Shown here in pieces: positions 17,731 through 27,337 of a DNA stretch of 37,122 nt. Both the position numbers and the translations under genes were made by a program. Positions within the stretch are counted from its first letter, which is position 1, and the number at the start of each line of letters is the position of its first letter. The notes beneath the pieces are model-generated. The model saw only the letters and a list, made by a program, of their open reading frames with translations. It had not been told where the DNA came from and ran no database searches. Origin of the DNA: Mycobacterium sp. 852013-51886_SCH5428379 (GTDB lineage Bacteria; Actinomycetota; Actinomycetes; Mycobacteriales; Mycobacteriaceae); contig NZ_LZSU01000026.1 of NCBI RefSeq assembly GCF_001665575.1, positions 1 through 37,122 of the forward strand, in the 5' to 3' direction.

Positions 17731-20228
17731 TCAGCGCCGCTGGACGGCACCCACGCGGTCGGCGGCGACCTGCACGGCGGCCTCGCGGGCCGCGCTCGCC
17801 TCGTCCTCGGTGAGGGTGCGGTCGGTCGCACGGAACCGCAGTGCGAGGGCCAGCGATTTCCGGCCCTCCCCGATCTGCGGACCGGTGTAGACGTCGAACA
17901 CCCGGACATCCTCGAGCAGTTCGCCGGCACCCGCGCGGACCGCGTCGACGACGCTCTGCGCCGCGACGTCCTCGTCCACGATCAGGCTGACGTCCTGGAA
18001 CACGGCAGGGAAGGGTGACACCCGCGGTGCGGGCAGCCGTTCGGTCAGCGGCACCGCGTCGAGGTCGATCTCCGCCGCGCACGTGCCCTTGGGCAGACCC
18101 GACCGCTCGATCACCGCGGGATGGAGCTGCCCGGCATGACCCACCACGGTGTCACCGACCAGCACCTCGGCGCAGCGGCCGGGATGCCACGGAAGGTGTT
18201 GTGTGGCACGGAGTGTGAACTCGACCCCGGCCGCGCGAGCCACGATCTGCACTGCCTCCAGGGCGTCGCGGGCCTCCACCGGACGTCCCGGACCCCACGG
18301 CCCGGCCGGCTCGCGCAGACCGGTGAGCACCACGCCGACGTGCTGTGGCTGCCGGGGCAGGGACGCATCGAGGGTGGCGATCTCCGCGTCGGTGGGCCTG
18401 CGGTCGTTGGGGATCCGGTCGACGGCACGGGTGTCTTCGGTGGGCTCGACCACCTGCGCGATCGCGAACAGCGCGGTGTCGACCGCGCCGCGGGACACGT
18501 TGCGGGTCATCGCCTCGAGCAGCCCGGGCAGCAGCGTGGTGGCCAGCGCCGGACGGTCGGCCTCCAGCGGGTTGAGCACGCGGGTCGTCTCCCGCCTGCG
18601 GTCGTCGTCGGGCAGGCCCCACAGATCGAAGATGCCCGGCGGCAGGAACGGGGTGGGCAAAATCTCGACGTATCCGCCGAGTGCGAGCGACTTCCCGATG
18701 GCACGGCGCCGTTTCTGGCCGGCGGTGAGCCCGCGCCCGGCCGGTGCGGCGGGCAGCACGGAGGGGACCTTTTCCAGGCCCTCCAGCCTCAGCACCTCCT
18801 CGACGAGGTCGGCGGGCTGCTGCAGATCGGGCCGCCAGCTGGGTGGGACGGCTGTGAGCCGGTCCCCGTCGACGGTGACGCGCGCCCCGATCTGGGTGAG
18901 ACGGCGATGCGTGGTTCCCGGGCCGTAGTCGACGCCTGCCGTCCGGTCGGGCCGGTCGACGGCCATGCTGACCGGCGCCGGGGACCAGTCGTCCCGCGGC
19001 GGGTCTCCGCGCCAGTCGGTCAGGGTCGGTTCCGCGGTGCCGCCGGCGATCTCGGCGAGCAGCGACGCGCAGCGGTTCAGTGCCGCGACGGAGATCGCCG
19101 GGTCGACCGTGCGTTCGTAGCGGCGGCCGGCCTCGCTGGCCAGGCGCAGCCGCCGCTGGGTACGCGACACCGCGGCGGGATCCCAGACGGCGGCCTCCAG
19201 CAGGACGTCGGTGGTGGTCTCGCGGACCTCCGTCGTCCCCGCCCCCATGACGCCGCCGATGGCCGCGGTGGCCACGTCGTCGACGATCAGTACGTCGGTT
19301 GCGTCGAGGCGGCGGGTGACGTCGTCGAGGGTCACCACGGTCTCACCGGCTTCGGCGAAGCGCACGCGGAAGCCACCGCTGATCAGGCTGCGGTCGTGTG
19401 CGTGCATGGGATGCCCGATCTCGAGCATCACGTAGTTGGTGACGTCGACGGCCGGGGAGATCGCGCGGATGCCCGACAGCAGCAACCGGCGCTGCAGCCA
19501 CCAGGGTGACACCGCCGCCGGGTCGATTCCGGTGACCGGACGCAGCCCGAAGCGCTGCACGCCGGTGCCGGGATCGATGGTCACCGGCAACGCCTCGCCC
19601 TCGGCGGGCAGCGTCGGCACCCGCGCCGGATCGTAGGCGGGATCGACGAAGTCGAGGTCGTAGGCGCAGGCGATCTCGCGGGCCATACCGCGCACCGACA
19701 GGCAGTAGCCGCGGTCGGGGGTGACGGCCAGGTCGAACACGACGTCGTCGAGGCCGAGCACGTCGGCGGCGGGTGCGCCGGGTTCGGCGGTGCCCGGGGG
19801 CAGCACCAGGATCCCGGAGTGGTCCGACCCGAGGTTGAGTTCCGAGACCGAGCAGATCATGCCGTCGGAGGTGCGGCCGTAGGTCTTGCGGGTGGCGATC
19901 GTGAAATCACCGGGAAGCACGGTGCCGGGCAGCGCCACCACGACCAGATCGCCGACGGCGAAGTTCGTTGCCCCGCAGACGATGTCGCGGGGCTCGGCTT
20001 CGCCGACGTCCACCTTGACCGCCCTGATGGGCTTCTTGAACTCGGTGAGCTCCTCGATGTCGGCGACCCGGCCGATGGTGAGCGGACCGGTCACCGGCCC
20101 GACCGGGATGACGTCCTCGACCTCGTGACCGACGCGGATGAACGCCTCTTCGAGCTCGGCCACCGACGGGTTCCAGTCGGGAGCGCCGGCGGCCACGACC
20201 TCGCGTAGCCAGCTGTAGGGCAGCCGCA

Positions 20229-20229
<1 letters not shown>
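17731..20229 (-). CDS. pheT: phenylalanyl-tRNA synthetase beta subunit PheT
   Basis: PheT (832 aa) pairs with PheS as an alpha2-beta2 enzyme charging tRNA-Phe; the beta chain carries tRNA-binding and editing functions. From the N terminus: the start [12 protein letters not shown], an OB-type tRNA-binding domain (about 45-155, with IVCGATNF), the B3/B4 editing region, the B5 domain and a C-terminal ferredoxin-like anticodon-binding domain ([19 protein letters not shown] to the end). Length is normal. Its ATG overlaps the pheS stop by one base (TGATG), so translation is coupled. Confidence 0.97.
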
Positions 20230-22185
<1,956 letters not shown>

Positions 22186-22276
22186 GCCGGTCAGCCTAGG
22201 AGACCGTTTTCTGCGTCGCCAAATACCCGTGCCGGCGGCCCACCCGGATCCGTGCCCGCGACACGGCCGCATGATA

Positions 22277-22312
22277 TCGACAACGGGTGTTGTCAACACT
22301 ATCGTGGAATGG
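22277..22312 (+). promoter_or_regulatory. promoter of the MpaB-ACAD pair with a perfect palindrome in the spacer
   Basis: On the plus strand a -35-like TCGACA (22277-22282, 5 of 6 to TTGACA) and a -10-like TATCGT (22300-22305) are 17 bases apart. The last 13 bases of that spacer (22287-22299) are the perfect palindrome GTGTTGTCAACAC. A second inverted repeat, GACAAC-GGGT-GTTGTC (22279-22294), overlaps it. A dimeric repressor, for example of the TetR type, bound here would block the promoter. No regulator gene lies nearby. The palindrome also contains TTGACA on the minus strand, towards the cyclase gene. Confidence 0.5.
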
Positions 22313-22346
22313 GCACGACGGGACGGCGAAAGTGTGAGGATCACCG

Positions 22347-23411
22347 ATGACCGCGAGATCGCCCGAGACATCGAACAACACTCCCCCGGCCGATACGCGC
22401 TCCCGCCCGGCCCCGCAGCATCCACTCGGACCGGACTCGCTGACCTGGAAGTACTTCGGCGACCTGCGCACCGGGATTCTCGGCGTGTGGATCGGCGCGA
22501 TCCAGAACATGTATCCGGAACTGGGCGCCGGCGTCGAAGACCACTCGATCATCAAACGCGAACCGCTGCAACGGGTTGCGCGATCGGTGTACCCGATCAT
22601 GGGCGTGGTCTACGACGGCGAGCGCGCCGCGGCGACCGGTGAGCAGATCAAGAGCTACCACAACACGATCAAGGGCACGGACAGTGCGGGACGGCGCTAT
22701 CACGCGCTCAACCCGGAGACCTTCTACTGGGCGCACGCCACGTTCTTCATGTTGATCATCAAGACCGCGGAGTACTTCTGCGGCGGCCTGACCGAGGCCG
22801 AGAAGCGGCAGCTGTTCGACGAACACGTGCAGTGGTACCGGATGTACGGCATGAGCATGCGGCCGGTGCCGTCCTCCTGGGAGGACTTCTGCGAGTACTG
22901 GGACCGCAAGTGCCGCGAGGAACTCGAGATCAACAAGGCCACGTTGGACATCCTGTCGTTGCGCATCCCCAAGCCGTGGTTCGTGATGATGCCGACGCCG
23001 CTGTGGGATCAACTGTTCCGGCCGATGCTGGCCGGTCAGCGCTGGGTGGCGGCCGGCCTCTTCGACCCGGCCATCCGCGAACGCGCCGGGATGCGGTGGA
23101 CACCCGGCGACGAGGTGCTGCTGCGACTGGTGGGCAAATTCATCGAACTCGCCTTCGTGGCGGTGCCCGAGGAAATCCGGCTGCACCCCCGTGCGGTGGC
23201 CGCGTACCGCCGCGCCGAGGGCAAACTCCCGCCCGACGCCCCGCTGGTGGAGGCGCCGGCCTTCATGGGGCCGCCGCGCGACCGCCGCGGCATGCCGATG
23301 CACTACGTCCCGAGGCGCAAGACGCTGCTCGACAAAGCCGGCTCGCTGGTGCACACCACGTTCTCTTTGGCGGGGCTGCGTCCGGCCCGCGGACGCGATA
23401 AGGCAGCCTAG
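22347..23411 (+). CDS. oxygenase MpaB / DUF2236 family protein (Rv1645c-like)
   Basis: The 354-aa protein matches the DUF2236/MpaB family, which includes the haem-dependent latex-clearing oxygenase Lcp and fungal MpaB. Typical blocks are LTWKYFGDLRTGILG near the start, IKSYHNTIKGTDSAGRRYHA and NPETFYWAHATFF; histidines in the last two are candidate haem ligands. No signal peptide is visible. Mycobacteria carry many paralogues of unknown substrate; Rv1645c sits at the equivalent place. The ATG at 22347 has GAGG 7 bases upstream. The acyl-CoA dehydrogenase gene starts 5 bases after its stop, so the two form an operon. Confidence 0.88.
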   Translation: MTARSPETSNNTPPADTRSRPAPQHPLGPDSLTWKYFGDLRTGILGVWIGAIQNMYPELGAGVEDHSIIKREPLQRVARSVYPIMGVVYDGERAAATGEQIKSYHNTIKGTDSAGRRYHALNPETFYWAHATFFMLIIKTAEYFCGGLTEAEKRQLFDEHVQWYRMYGMSMRPVPSSWEDFCEYWDRKCREELEINKATLDILSLRIPKPWFVMMPTPLWDQLFRPMLAGQRWVAAGLFDPAIRERAGMRWTPGDEVLLRLVGKFIELAFVAVPEEIRLHPRAVAAYRRAEGKLPPDAPLVEAPAFMGPPRDRRGMPMHYVPRRKTLLDKAGSLVHTTFSLAGLRPARGRDKAA

Positions 23412-23416
23412 GGGGC

Positions 23417-24655
23417 ATGCTCGAGTGGTCTGATACCGATATCGCTGTCCGTGACGCCGTCCGTGAGTTCGTCGACAAGGAGATCCGTCCGCACGTCGAC
23501 GCGCTGGAGAGCGGCGAGATGGAACCGTATCCGGTCGTGCGAAAGCTGTTCAGCACGTTCGGGATCGACGCGATGGCCAAGGAGTCGCTGGAGAAGCGAC
23601 TGGCCAAGCTGCGCAACGGGGACGAGGGCTCCGGCAAGTCGAGCGGAGGCGGCGGCATGTTCGGCAGCGGCACCGGCGGCATGGGGTTCGTGGTGATCAG
23701 CGAACTGTGCCGGGTGTCCATGGGCATCGTCACCGGCATGGGCGTCAGCCTCGGGCTGACCGTGCCGACCATCCAGAGCCGCGGCACGCTGGCCCAGCAG
23801 GAACGCTGGCTGCCGGAGCTGGTCACCTACGAGAAGGTCGGCGCGTGGGCGATCACCGAACCGGATTCCGGCTCCGACGCGTTCGGCGGGATGAAGTCCT
23901 ACGTGGTGCGCGACGGTGACGATTACATCCTCAACGGACAGAAGACGTTCATCACCAACGGACCCGACGCCGACGTGGTCGTGGTCTACGCCAAGCTCGA
24001 CGAAGGCGACGGGACAGACAAGCGCGACCGCAAGGTGCTGACCTTCGTGCTCGACCGCGGGATGGAGGGCTTCGTCCAGTCGAAGCCGTTCCACAAGATG
24101 GGGATTCACTCGTCGCGCACCGGGGAGCTGTTCTTCGACAACGTACGGCTCGGCCGGGACCGGCTGCTGGGCGAGACCGAGGACAACAAGGCGGGCGACG
24201 GACGCGACAGCGCCCGCTCGAGCTTCTCCGCCGAGCGGATCGGCGTGGCGGCGATGGCGCTCGGCGTGATCGAGGAGTGCGTGCGGCTGTGCGTCGACTA
24301 CGCCAACGAACGCACGCTGTGGGGTAAGGAGATCGGGCAGTTCCAGCTGATCCAGCTCAAGCTCGCCACCATGGAGGTGGCCCGGATGAACGTGCGCAAC
24401 ATGCTGTTCCGCGTCATCGAGGCCGCCCAGACGGGAGCGCCGATCACGCTGGCCGAGGCGTCGGCGATCAAGTGGTACTGCTCGCAGGCGGCCACGGATG
24501 TGGCGATGGAGGCGGTGCAATTGTTCGGCGGCAACGGCTACATGACCGAATACCGGGTCGAGCAGCTGGCGCGGGACGCCAAATCGCTGATGATCTACGC
24601 CGGCAGCAACGAGGTGCAGATCACCCACGTGGCCAAGGGGATGCTGGGCCGGTAG
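23417..24655 (+). CDS. acyl-CoA dehydrogenase family protein
   Basis: This 412-aa flavoenzyme should introduce a 2,3-double bond into an acyl-CoA, passing electrons to ETF. WAITEPDSGSDAFGG and VQLFGGNGYMTEYRVEQLARD are the FAD and substrate signatures. At the place of the MCAD catalytic Glu the sequence is IYAGSNEVQ, with Ala instead of Glu, but SAERIGVAAMALG (Glu 273) matches the alternative catalytic Glu of the isovaleryl-CoA/long-chain type, so the enzyme is probably active. A Gly/Ser/Lys-rich insertion lies at about residues 66-90. GGGGG precedes the ATG, 5 bases after the MpaB stop. Only 4 bases separate its stop from that of convergent tsnR. Confidence 0.93.
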   Translation: MLEWSDTDIAVRDAVREFVDKEIRPHVDALESGEMEPYPVVRKLFSTFGIDAMAKESLEKRLAKLRNGDEGSGKSSGGGGMFGSGTGGMGFVVISELCRVSMGIVTGMGVSLGLTVPTIQSRGTLAQQERWLPELVTYEKVGAWAITEPDSGSDAFGGMKSYVVRDGDDYILNGQKTFITNGPDADVVVVYAKLDEGDGTDKRDRKVLTFVLDRGMEGFVQSKPFHKMGIHSSRTGELFFDNVRLGRDRLLGETEDNKAGDGRDSARSSFSAERIGVAAMALGVIEECVRLCVDYANERTLWGKEIGQFQLIQLKLATMEVARMNVRNMLFRVIEAAQTGAPITLAEASAIKWYCSQAATDVAMEAVQLFGGNGYMTEYRVEQLARDAKSLMIYAGSNEVQITHVAKGMLGR

Positions 24656-24659
24656 CCCA

Positions 24660-25400
24660 TCACCGGTGCGCGCGGGCGCTCTGGTACAGGCAAATCGCCG
24701 CTGCCGCAGCCACATTGAGGCTCTCGGCGCTGCCCGCCATCGGGATGCTCACTCGGGCGTCGGCGAGTGCGGCGACGTCCCGGGCGAGCCCGTGGGCCTC
24801 GGGGCCGAACAGCCATGCCGTCGGCGCGGAGAGTTCGGCGTCGTCGAGGCTGACGTCGCCGTCGAGCGTGGTGGCCAGCACGGTCAGCCCGGCGGTGTGC
24901 AGCGCGGCGATCAACCCGGCGGTGTCGGGGGCCTCGACGACGGTGATGCCGAAGATGCTGCCTGCCGAGGCCCGCAGGCACTTCCCGTTATAGGGGTCGA
25001 CGCTGTTACCCGCCAGGATCACCGCGTCGGCGCCCATGGCGTCGGCCAGCCGGATCAATGTGCCGGCGTTGCCGGGTTCCGACGTTTCGACCGCGACGGC
25101 GATCAGCTGTGGCGAGGAGGCGAGGACCTCGTCGAGCGACACCTCCGGCATCCTGCAGACCGCGACCAGCCCGACCGGGGTCACCGTGTCGGACAACGCT
25201 TTCGCCGCGCGTTCGGTGACCAGTTGGACATCGGCGTCGCCGAGCAGCGTCGCAAACCGCGCAGCGGCGTCCTCGGTGGCGAACACCTCGGACACGACAC
25301 CGCGCCGCAACGCTGCCTCGACGAGGTTGGGCCCCTCGGCGAGGAAACGTGCGGCGCGGCGGCGACCGACGTGTCGGTGAAGTTTGACCGCTGCCGCCAC
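24660..25400 (-). CDS. tsnR: SpoU-family 23S rRNA (2'-O-ribose) methyltransferase TsnR
   Basis: The 246-aa product has the SPOUT methyltransferase motifs: NAGTLIRLADAMGAD (motif 1), WLFGPEAHGL (motif 2) and IPMAGSAESLNVAAAAAICL (motif 3), after an N-terminal substrate-binding domain with ARFLAEGPNLVEAAL. It should methylate an rRNA ribose. The start is uncertain. GTG at 25400 gives MAAAVKLHRHVGRRR, but the frame upstream ([10 protein letters not shown]) looks coding and reaches only a CTG at 25428-25430, which overlaps the rplT stop as CTGA. It is the last gene of the infC-rpmI-rplT-tsnR group, the same order as in M. tuberculosis. Confidence 0.92.
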   Translation of the reverse strand: MAAAVKLHRHVGRRRAARFLAEGPNLVEAALRRGVVSEVFATEDAAARFATLLGDADVQLVTERAAKALSDTVTPVGLVAVCRMPEVSLDEVLASSPQLIAVAVETSEPGNAGTLIRLADAMGADAVILAGNSVDPYNGKCLRASAGSIFGITVVEAPDTAGLIAALHTAGLTVLATTLDGDVSLDDAELSAPTAWLFGPEAHGLARDVAALADARVSIPMAGSAESLNVAAAAAICLYQSARAHR

Positions 25401-25426
25401 GCGGGCGGAGCGTTCAGTGAGGAGGG

Positions 25427-25816
25427 TCAGGCGGCCTCTCCGGACGGCGCATTGACATCCTCGGGCAGCGCGGCCTTGGCGACCTCAGCCAGTGCGGCGA
25501 ACGCCGTCGCATCGCTCACGGCGATCTCGGCGAGGTTCTTGCGGTCCACCTCGACACCAGCGGCCTTGAGCCCCTGGATCAGTCGGTTGTAGGTGATGTC
25601 GTTGGCGCGTGCCGCCGCGTTGATCCGCGAGATCCACAGCTTGCGGAACTCACCCTTGCGGGCCCGCCGGTCGCGGTAGGCGTAGGTGAGGGAGTGCAGC
25701 TGCTGCTCTTTGGCCTTGCGGTACAGGCGCGACCGCTGACCGCGGTAGCCCTTCGAGGCCTCCAGCACACTGCGGCGCTTCTTCTGGGCGTTTACTGCGC
25801 GCTTAACGCGTGCCAT
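25427..25816 (-). CDS. rplT: 50S ribosomal protein L20
   Basis: L20 (129 aa) is an early-assembly 23S rRNA-binding protein. [37 protein letters not shown] and [20 protein letters not shown] are the conserved family blocks. The C-terminal tail after residue 115 is acidic and Ala-rich. The ATG at 25816 follows rpmI by 41 bases. In other bacteria L20 represses its own operon through the leader RNA; whether it does so here is open. Confidence 0.98.
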   Translation of the reverse strand: MARVKRAVNAQKKRRSVLEASKGYRGQRSRLYRKAKEQQLHSLTYAYRDRRARKGEFRKLWISRINAAARANDITYNRLIQGLKAAGVEVDRKNLAEIAVSDATAFAALAEVAKAALPEDVNAPSGEAA

Positions 25817-25857
25817 GGGTGGTTCCTATCTCGTGCGGGGAAAGTTCGGTGCGACGC

Positions 25858-26052
25858 TCAGCCGTTGAGCAGCTTGTTGATACGCCGGGTGTCGGCGGGG
25901 GCCACTTCGGTGCGGCCGGTGAGACGACGGGTGCGCTTGGTGGCCTTGTGCTCGAGCAGGTGGCGCTTGCCGGCCTTCTCCCGCACGATCTTGCCGGTCC
26001 CGGTCTTGCGGAAGCGCTTGGAGGCTCCGCTGTGGGTCTTGGCCTTGGGCAT
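25858..26052 (-). CDS. rpmI: 50S ribosomal protein L35
   Basis: L35 (64 aa) is a small basic ribosomal protein. [20 protein letters not shown] is the standard start and [13 protein letters not shown] a typical later block. It lies 43 bases after infC and 41 bases before rplT in the conserved infC-rpmI-rplT operon. Confidence 0.98.
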   Translation of the reverse strand: MPKAKTHSGASKRFRKTGTGKIVREKAGKRHLLEHKATKRTRRLTGRTEVAPADTRRINKLLNG

Positions 26053-26095
26053 GGGTGTCCTCTTGGTTCGTGTTGTGCGTTCGGGTGGTGCTGGT

Positions 26096-26686
<591 letters not shown>

Positions 26687-26911
26687 GGGGCCTCCTATGT
26701 CGTGGTCAGGAGTACCCAGATCCACCGCCCGAAATCAGCGAAGGCCCTGTGAGAACAGGGCCCAGTGCCGACCGATCACGGCGTCAGCCGCCCGCACCAT
26801 GAGGTGCGGAACCGGCATACTCGATGCCGGTGACCGGACCGCTGCGCCGAATAGGCGAGCGGTGGGAGTGGGACTCCACTTGCTGTCCTGACGTCAGCCA
26901 GGACGGTCGCG
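26687..26911 (-). promoter_or_regulatory. structured 5' leader of the infC operon
   Basis: The roughly 225-base minus-strand leader contains several perfect or near-perfect hairpins. These are GTCCTG/CAGGAC (26885-26904), a GTGG-AGT/ACT-CCCAC stem with one bulge (26862-26879), ACCGGCAT-CGAGT-ATGCCGGT with 8 bp (26811-26831), a 7-bp stem CCGCACC/GGTGCGG (26792-26809) and GGCCCTG-TTCTCA-CAGGGCC (26743-26762). The last lies about 50 bases before the Shine-Dalgarno site. No long U-run follows any of them. Leader control of infC-rpmI-rplT is known in E. coli and Bacillus; this one does not obviously match a described class. Confidence 0.55.
26735..26818 (-). CDS. possible 27-codon upstream ORF in the infC leader
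   Basis: An ATG at 26818 opens a 27-codon reading frame (MPVPHLMVRAADAVIGRHWA, then 7 more residues) ending in TGA at 26735, 49 bases before the infC start codon. It runs through two of the leader hairpins, so ribosomes on it would change leader folding. There is no clear Shine-Dalgarno site, and short open frames are common in DNA of this composition, so this is weak. Confidence 0.2.
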   Translation of the reverse strand: MPVPHLMVRAADAVIGRHWALFSQGLR

Positions 26912-26917
26912 CATGCC

Positions 26918-26923
26918 ACTCTA
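26918..26923 (-). promoter_or_regulatory. candidate -10 of the infC promoter
   Basis: The minus strand reads TAGAGT, a good mycobacterial -10 (TANNNT), 7-8 bases before the likely start of the structured leader. No clear -35 is visible. It lies just upstream of the divergent DUF1844 gene (ATG at 26930). Confidence 0.4.
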
Positions 26924-26929
26924 GCAGGC

Positions 26930-27292
26930 ATGACCGAAGATCCCACATTGCCCGATTCGGCGGCCTCACCGCCAGCGCGCGAACTCGCCGATATTCCCGC
27001 AGTGGAGGTGATCACCCGGTCCGCCGTCATGCTGATGAGCGCGGCAGCCGAGAAATTGGGGCTGTCCGACCCGGATCCCGACGACAGCCCGCATCGCGAT
27101 CTGGACGAGGCGCGCCGGTTGATCACCGCCCTGGCCGGGCTGGTCACGGCGTCGGTGGAGTATCTCGGCCCACACGCGGGACCGGTTCGCGACGGCCTCA
27201 AGACCCTGCAGCTGGCGTTCCGCGAAGCCAGCGCCGCCCCCGACGAACCCGGCAAGGGCCCCGGCGAGAAGTACACCGGCCCCGTCTGGTGA
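26930..27292 (+). CDS. DUF1844 domain protein
   Basis: The 120-aa cytoplasmic protein carries the DUF1844 pattern: VEVITRSAVMLMSAAAEKLG followed by DLDEARRLITALAGLV and a helical C-terminal segment (VRDGLKTLQLAFREA). Its function is unknown. Position between infC and lysX, transcribed away from infC, is common in actinobacteria. The ATG at 26930 is preceded by AGCAGG, a poor Shine-Dalgarno site. A weak GTCCC/GGGAC hairpin (27297-27313) follows its stop. lysX begins 45 bases downstream on the same strand. Confidence 0.85.
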   Translation: MTEDPTLPDSAASPPARELADIPAVEVITRSAVMLMSAAAEKLGLSDPDPDDSPHRDLDEARRLITALAGLVTASVEYLGPHAGPVRDGLKTLQLAFREASAAPDEPGKGPGEKYTGPVW

Positions 27293-27323
27293 TGACGTCC
27301 CCACATTAGGGACATCGAGCGAA

Positions 27324-27329
27324 TATCCT
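27324..27329 (+). promoter_or_regulatory. candidate -10 giving a leaderless lysX transcript
   Basis: TATCCT lies 8 bases before the lysX ATG, so transcription would start at or next to the A of the start codon. No Shine-Dalgarno site precedes the ATG. Leaderless mRNAs are frequent in mycobacteria, which makes this reading reasonable; the -35 region is not recognisable. Confidence 0.4.
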
Positions 27330-27337
27330 CCCGCCCT

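Noticed and set aside
26687..26725. ATG at 26725 as the infC start.
   Set aside because: It would translate the AGGAGG Shine-Dalgarno region as protein and add 13 residues not seen in the conserved IF-3 start; the ATC at 26686 fits better.
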